NCBI GenBank assembly: GCA_032622095.1
Contig: CP136061.1
Span: 168,339,107 to 168,403,106, forward strand
Direction of reading: 5' to 3'
DNA: 64,000 bases
DNA from: Siphonodentalium dalli
Lineage: Eukaryota > Mollusca > Scaphopoda > Gadilida > Siphonodentaliidae
Under the pieces are notes generated by a model. That model saw nothing but the letters and a program-made list of their open reading frames with translations, made no database searches and had not been told where the DNA came from. Shown piece after piece: positions 51,926 to 62,530 of this stretch; position 1 is the stretch's first letter, and each line of letters opens with the position of its first letter. The translations under genes and the position numbers were made by a program.

Positions 51926-52610
51926 AGGCCCACTTAATTTTCGAGTCTCTGCAGCTGTCTCCCGATTATTATTATTATTTTTTTTTATAGTGCCTTGATA
52001 TATGGTTTTAATAACAATCTATGCCATAAAATATGATTAAAAAATACTATAATTCATCACCATTTGAAACATCTGTGTCTCAGAAGATGCCCATGAGAAA
52101 TAGAAAATAGCTGAAATCATAGAAAGATCCCCCCCCCCCCCATTATGGCTCACAGCATGCACAGAATTCAACTAAAAATGTATTTTCAATGGAAGGGGAA
52201 TAACTCTTATATTTAAGATTTAGAGTTATTCCCCCTCCATTGAAAATAATTCACTTTGAAATACAATCCAGATGAAACTTAAACATAAATAACACGTTGT
52301 TATCTTAACTTCACAGTTTATTACGCTGGATAAGTTGATAATACAGTGTTTTGTCAAATGGTAAATAATATGGCATAGATTTTATATATGCTCTAAATAA
52401 TCGACTTCTTAACCACAGCAGAATTATGGGTAACTTTTCACGATTCAGTCGGAAATATGGCTTGTTGCCATTCATCGGAAAGCTCTCTCCGATGAATGGC
52501 AACAAGCCATATTTCTGACTGAATCCATAATTCTGCTGTGGTTAAGAAGTCGATTACTTAGAGCATTACTTTATATATGCGATCTGGGGGTTCGAAAATT
52601 AAGTGGGCCT
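51926..52610. mobile_element. MITE-2 copy 1, TTAA-flanked composite, 685 bp
   Basis: AGGCCCACTTAATTTTCGA at the left end is repeated inverted as TCGAAAATTAAGTGGGCCT at the right end. TTAA flanks both ends (51922-51925 and 52611-52614), the target typical of piggyBac-type transposases. Inside are a small hairpin (AATGGAAGGGGAATAACTC against GAGTTATTCCCCCTCCATT, 52189-52245), a C-tract near 52131 and a nested MITE-1. No transposase frame is present. Confidence 0.85.
52387..52572. mobile_element. MITE-1 copy 2, nested in MITE-2 copy 1
   Basis: The palindrome has arms TGCTCTAAATAATCGACTTC through TGGCTTGTTGCCATTCATCG and their inverse. The outermost CAGTAA is lost on the left and altered (TTACTTTA) on the right. 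Confidence 0.8.
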
Positions 52611-52671
52611 TTAAATAAGCAATGTTTTTAAGCTTCTAACAGTATGTTACTCAACTGACTTAATACAAGTA

Positions 52672-54110
52672 GAGGAGCGCCCAAATGCCAAAAGTGGTCG
52701 GATACCACTACCCTCGGTAGAACAAGTTGAAACCAACTTTTTCTGGAAGGTAAATCCATATCATTTATGAAAATGATTCTTGGCCTTGCCGGAATTGGTG
52801 GCAGCTATGTATGGTAAGACTATTTGTGAAGGTACCCTACCGAAAAATTAGCCTGTTTTCAGCGGTTGACCAGCTATACACAATTGGTTAAAAGTTAAGC
52901 ACATCACCAAAAACAGAACATTCTATTTGTTATTATTGGGTACATGGTGATACTAGATTGGAACGTTCTTATTTTTTCTGGTTTGTTTGAGATTTCACGA
53001 CGTCATGGTAGAGAATGTAACGTTCTGCATAAAAAAATCATGACGATTCAGATAAACTGTCGCCCGTTAACTCTGTACAAAACTAGCACGCTCGACCTAG
53101 CTTATCGCATCATATATGTTTGGAAAGACTAGAGTATTTTCTACCAGGAGGTATGAACTTTATTATCCCGTCCCTACCATTCTTGCAATAATAGGCAAAA
53201 ACTTAACCCTCCCCCCAATGTCATAAAATGCTGAGTATAGCCATCGCCGTGGATTGGATCCCAGAATGATAGAATAGTGCGTAGTATTTGATTTTATTTA
53301 TTGTAGAACACGCATAACAAGTGTAAAATGCGAATTTCCAACAATATTCACTATTAGAAGAGTATCAAAATCCAAGATGGCGTCCAATATGGCGGTCAGT
53401 TTTTATTTTAAGACTTTGTGAAGTGACATACGAAAAATCCAGAAAAGGAACGTCCCCAGTGGTAAAATCTATATTATTGTAATGACTACATAGAATAACA
53501 TTCATATCAAACATTAATTTGACCATTAATACATCTTTTCAATTGGTAAAATAATAGGTAAAAATTTATCCCTGCATCCAATGTCATAAAATTTGAAATA
53601 AATTTATCGCCTGGGATTGGAACCACGAATGATAGCATGATGCGCAGTATTTTGTTTTATTTAATGTAGAACACACATACGAAGTGACAGGTATGAATTT
53701 CCATCAATATTCACTAATAGAAGAGTGTGAAACTACAAGATGGCGTCCAATATGGCGTCCAATTTTAATTGTACCACTTAGCGAACGGACATACGGACGA
53801 ACTATAAAGGGGACATCCCCTGTGGCATTGTATATCATTGAAGTGACTACATAGACGATATTTCATATGGAACAGTAGTTTCACCATTAGTCCATCTTAT
53901 CAGTTGGAGAATTAGTAAACAAAAACTTAACCACCACCAGTCACAAACGTCCACATAATGGCGGCACTTGTGACTATATTCCAGAATGCAAAGAATTAAG
54001 CAAATCGTTAGGAATTACTTTGCGTTGAATACAACGAAGAAACATAAAATGTCAAATTTGCATCCACATCTGGTCTTAGGAGACAACCAAAATCCAACAT
54101 GACGTCTAAT
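52672..54110 (+). repeat. FB-1 left arm with ~360-bp tandem units
   Basis: Unit landmarks recur at about 53194 (GGCAAAAACTTAACCCTCC), 53557 (GGTAAAAATTTATCCCTGC) and 53915 (GTAAACAAAAACTTAACC). Further landmarks are AAGATGGCGTCCAATATGGCG at 53374 and 53738, and GACTACATAGA at 53484 and 53845. The spacing is about 360 bp. Confidence 0.8.
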
Positions 54111-56529
54111 TCTAATGTCAACACGTTGCGAACAATGAATACGAAAGCCGGTCAAAATGTGTCAATCGGCAGTTTGAAGCGATATATTGTTTCGATTGTG
54201 TGTTTATATTAGACGTCGATATGTTGTGTTTGAGTGATGGTGGTAAGACAACATTTTTTCGGATAAACCTTTGACATGACTGTCTCAAATAAACTTAACA
54301 AACTGTCGACCAGCTCCCTACGGGCGGGTAAACCGTGTCTTTCATGTTGCCATTGGTTTGGTAGTATCCTACATCACGTTCAAAATGTCACACCCTTAGC
54401 TATGACGCAAGGATTAATACTGGATGGAAATTTGCATTTATTGAATGTTTAGGTTGTATTGTTTAGCAATTATAAGGAACTTTATATCAAATATTTGGAG
54501 AAAGACAAACCAACCAAAATAAAAAACACTTAGCGAAATTCCGAGAATGACTTAAATAGTTTAATTTGCTGAATCGTGTATCGTGTATCGATCTCCAGTG
54601 CGCATTTTGACTATTGTTTGACAAGTTTATGTTATTTTGAGACGTTAAGTAAGTAAGCATTAACAATATGTAGACAACTGGTATTAATAGAGGATGGTCA
54701 TTAACCGTTACAAATAATCATGTACTCGATGCGATACGAAGTGATGTTGTAATGTTCAATACTACCATATGACTATCATATCACTATTAACATATTGTGA
54801 TAGTCTTGAATGTGCAGTCCTCCTTAACATGTCCTTTTGAATTTCCACCAACATTTTCAGAGAGCCTTGCAATGGTTTTGGCCAAATGAAACATTAAATA
54901 ACAGAATCACTAACTGTTGTTATATGCAGTAACGCAAAAGACAAAAATGGCATACATTTTGAAATACAGCAAATAAGATATCTAATCGATCTCTGGTTTT
55001 GGGAAAGTGGGATATGAGTCCACGACCAATCAAAGTTCACACATCATAGTAACTACATATTAACGTAACACGGAAGTCATCATCGCACACACACAATGCT
55101 CTTTAATGGCATAACACAATGTCCATATAATGCAATCGGCGTAAAAATAGGTTATAAATATGCGTTATAGTGATCTAGAGGTTGCTGGTTTGTATAATTG
55201 TCCGAGTTTCGGCTCAGCGTGAAATAAGAGAATAACACTGCATACATATGCATATAAGTTGTTCTCGCCATATGTTGCTTGATGTGCATGTTTTTCTGTT
55301 CATTGATATTTTAGTCTCGACTAATATGTTAGTTAAATTGTTGTGAATGTCAATCGGATTCATATATGTTACAAACAGAAGATATTGAGTTCCCTGGCTA
55401 GACTAATGAAATTGAATCTTCTATATCTCCGGTGGATATCATATCTGTATTAGTTCTTAGGGACGTGGGTCCGGACTACATGTGTAGTAATATCTCTCAT
55501 GCTAATACATTTTATTGATACATAGGTGATAGTGCGATAATCTCACTGAACATGCACGTTAGTGTTCCATTTATGATTGCCGTTAGATTATATTCACAAT
55601 CACGCAACTCACTAGCAAACCAGAATGTCACTAAAAAAGTTGTTTTGTCCTCGGTTCTTTTGAGTCAGGTGGCATTTGAAATGGATAAAATGGTAAGTAA
55701 TGAAAAACTGTAGGCTAGTAGCAAATATAAACACAATTGAAATGGTGACAGGCATAAGGCAATTCACAATAAACACTAGTCATTAGTCTTGATATATAGA
55801 TATTCAAATTGTGTTTATGGTTTGGTCTATGGCGACTAGGCCATATCACGACATACATTGTATTCTTATGGGTGGCGGAAAGACAGCGCCGATCGTACCG
55901 CGGAATCAATATACTCAGTCCACACATAAACCATCTACCCCCAAACTGGCACAGATATTCGAAAGTTATTTTCACTTAACATGGACCTCATATCAGTGTT
56001 GCTGATCGGGATTCATAACACCTTCGTCGTTGATCTAGTGTTTTAGGGGGATACAAGTAAATGAGTGTAAGTCAGAGTGATGTAATCAACTCAAAATCAC
56101 TGGCATATAGTTGTGTTCTTGTTCACCCAGTAGGGTCCTTTGCGTTTCTCAAGAAAAACTGGACATGCCATGCTCAAGTGTCCATTGCTGTAAATGCATA
56201 GGTTCACATTGTATGACTCATATTCAATGAAAATGTGGGAATTATAAATATATTTCACATATCCATCTGTCTCTATGTTTCTATGAACATGTCGTCACTG
56301 GAGTCATGTTTGACCTTTAGTCACTGAACGTTAATTGAATGGTTGGCTATCAGAGCCATGTAGTTTTTATGATCGATAAAAGCAACTGTTGCTCATATTT
56401 ATGAAGATAACATATATGTTGATTGCCATTTAATAATGGAAACACACATTCTAGCTAATACATCGCATAAGTAATACCATATGAGACGTTCTTTGCCCGC
56501 ATATCGTATTAGTTGTTCACAAAGTGTTG
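54111..56529. other. FB-1 core, non-coding
   Basis: About 2.4 kb without convincing coding capacity. The longest frame inside is 86 codons (55715-55975 minus), with no recognisable motif. No RNA gene or tandem structure was seen. Confidence 0.5.
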
Positions 56530-57971
56530 ACATTAAACTTAACTGCCATGTTGGCCGCCATTATGGCGCAATAGTGGGCGTGACTTCAAACTTTTGTTTC
56601 TTTATCGTATTCAGCACAAATGAAATCCAAAATGTATGCTCATTTCTTTTTGGCCTGTACTACAATCCCCAGCGGCCCATTTGTGTGGAAGTTTGTGACT
56701 GTAGGGGTGGTTAAGTTTTTTGTCTAATTATTTAATCAAGTGATAATATGGATTAATGCTGAATCTAATGTTTGATATGAAATATTCTATGTAGTCAGTA
56801 AAATGATATATAATATACCACTGGGGACGTTCCTTTTCTGTATTTGTCGTATGCCGTTCACTGTGTTTTAAAATTAAAATTGGCTGCCATATTGAACGCC
56901 ATCTTGGATTATGATACTCTTCTAATAACAAATATGGATGGCAATTTTCTCTGGTCAATTTGCATGTGTATTCTACATTAAATAAAATAAAATACTGCAC
57001 ATTATGCGATCATTCGTGGTTCCAATCCCAGGCGACAACTTTAGTTCGAATTTTATGACATTGACTGGCGGAATAAATTTTTGACTATTATTTTACAAAT
57101 TGACAAGATGTATTATTGGTAAAACTAATGTTTCATATGAAATGCTATTCTATATAGTCATTAAAATAATATACATTTTACCAATGGGGACGTTCCTTTT
57201 CTGGATTTTTCGTATGTCGCTTCACTAAGTCTTAAAATAAAAACTGAATGCCATATTGGACGCCATCTTGGATTTAGATACTCTTCTAATAGTGCATACG
57301 GTTGGAAATTCGCATTTTATACTTGTTATGTGTGTTCTACACTAACTAAAAGTAAATACTACGTGCTATTCTATCATTCTGGGATCTAACCCCCGGCGAT
57401 GGCTATATTTAGCATTTTATGACATTGGGGGGAGGGTTAAGTTTTTGCCTATTATTGCAATATTTGTAGGATCAGGAAAATAAATTTAATACCTCCCGGT
57501 AGAACATATTCCAGTCTTTCCAAACATATATGACAAGATAAGCTCAATCCAGCGTGCTAGTTTTGTACAGAGTTGACGGACGACAGTTTATCTGAATAGT
57601 CATGATTTTTTGACGCAGAACGTTACATTCTCCACCATGAAATCTCAAACAAACCAGAATCAAATAAGAACGTTCCAATCTAGTATCACCATGTACCCCA
57701 TAATAACAAATAGAACGTTCTGTTTTTGGTGATGTGATTAACTTTTAACCAATGGTGTATAGCTGGTCAACCGCTGAAAACAGGCTAATTTTTCGGTAGG
57801 GTACCTTCACAAATAGTCTTACCATACATAGCTGCCACCAATTCCGGTAAGGCCAAGAATCATTTTCATAAATTATATATGTTTACCTTCCAGAAAAAGT
57901 TGGTTTCAACTTGCTACCGAGGGTAGGGGTATCTCGAAAACTAAGGCCCTTTTTGGATTTGGCCGCTCCTC
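56530..57971 (-). repeat. FB-1 right arm with ~360-bp tandem units
   Basis: Inverse of the left arm. Landmarks are GGGGTGGTTAAGTTTTTTG (56704), GGGGACGTTCCTTTTCTG (56824 and 57186), CCATCTTGGATT (56900 and 57265), GGGGGGAGGGTTAAGTTTTTGC (57428; mirror of the left arm run) and TTCCGGTAAGGCCAAGAATC near 57842. Confidence 0.8.
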
Positions 57972-58154
57972 TAAAGGCTTTATTCAATATCTACGTATAT
58001 TGAGACATTTGTCAATCACTGATTTACTCAGAAAAAATAGATAATAACAACAAGCACTCACTCATGACAAGAGCATGTACAATTCTAGTTCTTACTGTGG
58101 TGTTACAAACAGGTTGAAACACTAAAATAGACAATGGAGCTACATGTAGTGCTA

Positions 58155-58329
58155 CAGTAATCCCCTAAATAATCGACTCCTTAACCACGGCAGAATTATG
58201 GGTAACTTTTCAGGATTTAGTCGGAAATATGGCTTGTTGCCATTCATCGGAAAGCTCTCAGTACTAAATCATGAAAAGTTACCCATAATTCTGCTGTGGT
58301 TAAGGAGTCGATTATTTAGGGCATTAGTG
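58155..58329. mobile_element. MITE-1 copy 3
   Basis: CAGTAATCCCCTAAATAATC opens the left arm, which continues to CATCGGAAAGCTCTCAGTAC. The right arm, GTTACCCATAATTCTGCTG to TTATTTAGGGCATTAGTG, lacks the inner half. TA flanks both sides. Confidence 0.8.
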
Positions 58330-58450
58330 TACATTGAGCTTCCCATTCCAGTGACAGATGCTGTGTTGGTATTTATTTATCCTTACAATAAAAATGATGA
58401 GGCTTTCACTCCTTTTGACTTGCATTATAATTAGAGACTAATTTAGTTAA

Positions 58451-58964
58451 AGGCCCACTTAATTTTCGAACCCCCCCCCCCCCCCAGATTACATTATATA
58501 AGATACAGTAATGCTCTAATTAATCGACTCCTTAACCACAGCAGAATTATGGGTAACTTTTCAGGATTTAGTCGGAAATATAAGTTACCAATAATTCTGC
58601 TGTGGTTAAGAAGTCGATTAATTAGAGCATTACTGTATATGCCGTATTATATACCATTTGAAAGAGGAAGCTCCAAAACATTGTATTATCAACTTATCCG
58701 TGTGCAATAAACTGTGGACATATTGTTTTTGTTGAGTTGCCAGCGCATTTTGTCATCTAGATTGCAGTGTAAAAAGCAGTATTAGTTTCAATGCAGGGGG
58801 AATAACTCTATATATTACAAATAAAGTTCTCCCCCTTCCATTGAAAAAGTTTGAATTCTGTTGCATTCTGGGAGCCAAGGGGGGGGGGAGTCATTCTCTG
58901 AGTTTTATATTTCTCTGTGGGCAGATATAAAAAATAATCAGCGACTTGAAAATTAAGTGGGCCT
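58451..58964. mobile_element. MITE-2 copy 2, TTAA-flanked composite, 514 bp, opposite orientation
   Basis: The terminal repeats are those of copy 1, with TTAA at 58447-58450 and 58965-58968. The internal order is that of copy 1 reversed: C-tract, nested MITE-1, CATTTGAAAGAGG side, then the hairpin of AGGGGGAATAACTC type. The nested MITE-1 sits at the same place relative to CAAATGGTA(T/A)ATAATA in both copies. Confidence 0.85.
58506..58635. mobile_element. MITE-1 copy 4, nested in MITE-2 copy 2
   Basis: CAGTAATGCTCTAATTAATC opens and GATTAATTAGAGCATTACTG closes, with TA on each side. The inner part of the palindrome (the GTTGCCATTCATCGG region) is deleted. Confidence 0.8.
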
Positions 58965-58969
58965 TTAAC

Positions 58970-59598
58970 ACAGAATGCTCTGAAATATATTACAGTGGGG
59001 TAGGTTCCGAAAATATATGATTTCATGCTTCTAGTGGGTGTAAAAAAAAAATGGATGGAAAAAAACTTGCTGAAATGAAAAAAAAATTGCCAATGGTAAA
59101 AAAGTATCATACTTCTCTGAACAAATTTTTCCGATCCACCCCTCCCCCTTGGCTATATGGAGCTCTTAGCATCAATATAGTTGCTCATCCATTTTCTATA
59201 TGAAGCCTGATCAGGAAAACGATACTTGAACCCGCTACAATCAGTCAATGCCTCCACATAATTCTATTGATTTGTACTTCAACTGCTACAACCTATTGGA
59301 TATTGATGTCCAGATTTTAGCTGCCAGATTGTATTGTCTTCATGCTCATAATTCTCAAGGGTCTGTGCTTTAAATATGTCCAATGAAAGCCTTTTACTGT
59401 TCCATTGTTTCTGAAATCTCAATGATGAACCTTGTAGGAGTCATATTATGAGTAGTGTATATGAGAGAGTGTATAGCTTCGTTTCTATGGTGTTATTCCT
59501 ATGAAGAATTTGGGAACTGATACAAACAAAACTATGGCTTCGGTGTCCTATCCATGTGGACTATATGTGAGGTGAGTTTGATGAACAATTTACAAATC
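58970..59598. other. Unassigned DNA with A-tracts
   Basis: Several A-runs and a G-rich run near 58995. No gene or mobile element was recognised. Confidence 0.4.
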
Positions 59599-59600
59599 TA

Positions 59601-59813
59601 CAGTAATGCCCTAAATAATCGATCCCTTAATCACAGCATAATTATGGGTAACTTTTCAGGATTTAGTCGGAAATATGGCTAGTTGCCATTCATCGGAAAG
59701 CTCTCCCTGAGAGCTTTCCGATGAATGGCAACAAGCCATATTTCCGACTAAATCCCGAAAAGTTACCCATAATTCTGCTGTGGTTAAGGAGTTTATTACT
59801 TAGAGCATTACTG
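59601..59813. mobile_element. MITE-1 copy 5, most complete palindrome
   Basis: CAGTAATGCCCTAAATAATC to GCATTACTG with TA on both sides. The arms are about 105 bp each and nearly fully complementary, meeting around CTCTCCCTGAGAG at 59700-59712. It serves as the reference copy for the family. Confidence 0.85.
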
Positions 59814-59930
59814 TACCAGCAGGGAGATCAACTCGACCAAATTTAACCCTGTCTATACTAAATGGATTCTCCTAGTCAGTTAATAAGTGTACATCGTCTG
59901 TTATATGAGGGTTAACACTTTTAACTTAAA

Positions 59931-60397
59931 GGTACTCAATCCGATCAGAGGGTCCTATATTACTATTTCTTTGGCTTTGGGGGTAAAAAATATTTGATTC
60001 CAGTCGAGGAACCCACCCATCAAAGCTCAAGAGTGATTAGATATCAATTTTTTAAATCTATTAATTTTCGGATATGTAGCCCACAAGTTGGCAGAACACG
60101 TGATCAAAACGGAAAAATTGTGGGTGTAAGATGGATAACTCTAAAATCAAGTGCTTACTGTTAACAATAATAACCACTTGATTTTAGAGTTATCCATCTT
60201 ACACCCGCAATTTGTCCGTTTTGATCACGTGTTCTGCCAACTTGTGGGCTACATATCCGATAATTAATAGATTTCAAAAATCGATATCTAATCACTCTGA
60301 GCTTTGATGGGTGGGTTCCTCGACTCGAATCAAATATTTTTTACCCCAAAAGACAAATAAATAGTAATTTCGGACCCTCTGATCGGATTGAGTACCT
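59931..60397. mobile_element. MITE-3, 467-bp near-perfect palindrome flanked by TTAA
   Basis: AGGTACTCAATCCGATCAGA opens and its inverse closes the element. TTAA flanks both ends (59927-59930 and 60398-60401). The arms remain complementary for about 230 bp, through GAGGAACCCACCCATCAAAG, GCCCACAAGTTGGCAGAAC and GATGGATAACTCTAAAATC. The centre lies near 60155-60175. There is no coding content. TTAA points to piggyBac-type mobilisation in trans. Confidence 0.88.
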
Positions 60398-60402
60398 TTA
60401 AC

Positions 60403-60760
60403 TCTTCCATGACTGGAGATTCCTGAAATTTTGCAAAGACTGTGTGCCAATTAATGCATTCTCTTAGATATGCGAGACTCCCATATAAAGTCTCGCATAT
60501 ATATATGAGAATACATTGGCCTTGTAAGCCAGTACATTCCCTGTGGGAGATTGCGTATTTTAGAGAATGCACTGGCACATTTTCTTTAATGCTGAACCAG
60601 CGCAGCTCCCGTCATGGAAGGGTTCCACTATTGGTGGCCTAACAATATTTACCTTGACATTGAATAAAGCCAGTGCATTCTCTTATATATGTGAGGCCCT
60701 CTACAGGAGACTACTCGCATATATAAGAGAATGCACTGGCACTGGATCTTTAATTTTGCA
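60403..60760 (+). repeat. Short hairpin repeat cluster, copy at 60 kb (three hairpins)
   Basis: Foldback units lie at 60446-60520, 60528-60577 and 60669-60740. Their ends are GCCAGTGCATTCTCTTATAT and its inverse GAGAATGCACTGGC, with arms of 20-30 bp around loops of roughly 10-25 bp. The linker CCTAACAATATTTACCTTGAC separates hairpins 2 and 3, as it separates the two hairpins at 49 kb. Confidence 0.75.
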
Positions 60761-61160
60761 CAAGCAATTCTGTCAACTGCACTTTTGAAATAAATTGATT
60801 GATACTGGAACATGTAGCATAATTGGAGTTTATATAAAACATTTGTCAAAAATTCAGCTAGCAACCAATGTAAGATGATCATTAAAGGGAACCCATCATC
60901 TTCAAAGTGGGTTCATGAGAAATAACATAATTTTATAAAAGATCAACTTTTCATATTTTCAATGAGATTTCATATATCGAAACATTTATTATGTAAATAT
61001 TGCTGTTAAAGTGACATTATAAATCTAATAAGATATAAAAATTTAATCATAACTTGATGCAAACATTAGAACATGTCAAAACATTAAAAAAAATTCTGAA
61101 TATATTATTTAGTCTATAGTATTTGAACTTGTTATTCGATTATCCCGAAGAACAATATGA
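60761..61160. other. Unassigned AT-rich DNA
   Basis: No feature recognised. Confidence 0.4.
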
Positions 61161-61680
61161 AGTTTAGTGATGATCGGACAAGGGATGTCGTCTATAGGGT
61201 GTGCCAAAGGATTTAGTCAGAGTAAAATCCAAGATGGCCACTGACAGCCATGTTCTCCAACGAAATTTGGCATGCTTGTGGCCATCTAGTGGGCACCCAA
61301 AAGATCCATATGAAGTTTAGTGACGATCGGATAATGGTGGTGGCCTATATGGTGTGCCGAAGGATTTAGTCATGCAAAGAATAAAATCCAAGATGGCCAC
61401 TGACGGCCATTTTTGCCAACGAAATTTGTTCAAATTTGATAGCTCCCATCTAGAGGTGATTCAAAACATGCCTGTAAAATTTTCAAAACAAAACAATCTC
61501 CAATAAATGTGGGCTGTAAGGGGTGCCGACAGATTCAAATTTGAAATCCAAGATGGCTGCTGCCAGCCATGTATTTAATGAATTTGAGATAACAAATAAT
61601 GTCACCCATTTAGAGGTCACTCCGAAGATCCATTTGAAGTATGGTGATGATCGGCTGAGGGGTGGCATATATAGCTAGCT
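61161..61680 (+). repeat. Degenerate ~160-bp tandem repeat with ATCCAAGATGGC
   Basis: ATCCAAGATGGC recurs at about 61228, 61387 and 61548. Each is preceded by GATGATCGG- or GACGATCGG-type and GGTGTGCC- or GGGTGCCG-type runs and followed by CAGCCATG or CGGCCATT and, in the first two units, CCAACGAAATTTG. The same core motif occurs in the FB-1 arms. Confidence 0.7.
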
Positions 61681-61689
61681 GTGACAAAG

Positions 61690-62410
61690 GATTAACATGT
61701 AGGCTATAGTACATTGTATATCTAAATTCATATTTCAGGAGGACAATTCTTAATCCCCACCTTGGACAAGCTTAGCGATACAACTGTGCTATCGCATCTT
61801 CTCAAGTGATCTGCTGACAGCTTCCAGATCTTGGCTGCTGGAGGGACTATGTTAACACCGACCTCCAAGATACTGATCCGTTAGTATGTGTACACTGCTA
61901 AATATCCATCTGAATGGTGCTATTTATTTTATTCATGAATATACCTGATTACCAATAACAAGATTCTGGGCATATAATATTGATTATCATGTCACCTGGT
62001 TGGATCGACCAATGAGGACGCTCCGTTGGTAGAGGCATATCAGGAGACATCGGGTCGTCATCTTTGTATCCCGTCCCATATGGAATCCATATCCCCCCTC
62101 AGGGTTCCCATATGGGGTCGATGTCCGCCATTTTGTTTTTCATGGAACTCTGCCGCCTCAGGTATATTTCGGTGTATTTTGGCGCCAAGAAAAGGGATAT
62201 CTGTCGGAAATCAAGTTCTGTTAATTTAAAGACATAGTACCATATACCAAAACCTGCATGTGATATATTTGAGAAATTCTAAACACTCATAAATTAACTA
62301 TCAAACTCAAGTTTGTTGTCCTGCTTCTGGTGATTAGCCATTGACTCAATGCGTTGACGTTCAACGCCCATGACGCGTCACTGTGACGTTACATAAGTTA
62401 ATAGCCATAG
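61690..62410. other. Unassigned DNA, somewhat less AT-rich
   Basis: No supported gene. A 67-codon frame (62026-62229) begins at a non-ATG codon and has no recognisable domain. Confidence 0.4.
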
Positions 62411-62530
62411 TAGTGCAGCGGCCAAATCGAAAAAGAGCTCTAGTTTTCGAGACACCCCTACCCACGGTAGAACAAGTTAAAACTAACTTTATTTAAAGGA
62501 GAAATATATACTCTTTACGAAAATGATAGT

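Larger units (their letters stand above)
52672..57971. mobile_element. FB-1: 5.3-kb foldback-type element with ~1.4-kb arms
   Basis: Ends GAGGAGCGCCCAAATGCC (left) and the inverse of GAGGAGCGGCCAAATCC (right) are each flanked by TA (52670-52671 and 57972-57973). Inverted homology runs inwards from both ends through ACCAACTTTTTCTGGAAGG, GGAATTGGTGGCAGCTATG, AGGGTACCTTCAC (or its inverse), GGCAAAAACTTAACCCTCC and AATCCAAGATGGCGTCCAAT. It fades near 54110 and 56530. The arms contain about three tandem units of about 360 bp each. Long arms with internal tandem units are the hallmark of foldback-type elements. No transposase was found, so it is non-autonomous. The arms differ by scattered substitutions, so the insertion is not brand new. 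Confidence 0.8.

Noticed and set aside
52131-52141. C-tract as a functional G-quadruplex
   Set aside because: A single homopolymer run, also present with a different length in the sister MITE copy (58470-58487). This is most simply slippage.
52311-52505. ORFs of 64-78 codons with LPFIGESF- or LLPFIGKLS-type text (also at 58198-58434)
   Set aside because: They are translations of MITE-1 arms, and the palindrome explains their similarity.
52672-57971. FB-1 as a Maverick/Polinton or MULE
   Set aside because: No polymerase, integrase or transposase frames are present. The TA flank is not the 6-bp or 9-bp duplication those groups make.
58808-59110. 100-codon minus-strand ORF
   Set aside because: It crosses the end of MITE-2 copy 2 into A-tract DNA and is rich in Phe and Lys from homopolymer runs. 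It shows no domain.
61995-62100. tRNA-like run with TTGGTAGAGGC
   Set aside because: There is no matching GGTTCGAATCC-type B box or acceptor stem at the right distance.
62026-62229. 67-codon ORF
   Set aside because: It starts at a non-ATG codon and has no motif or supporting context. Chance frames of this length are expected.
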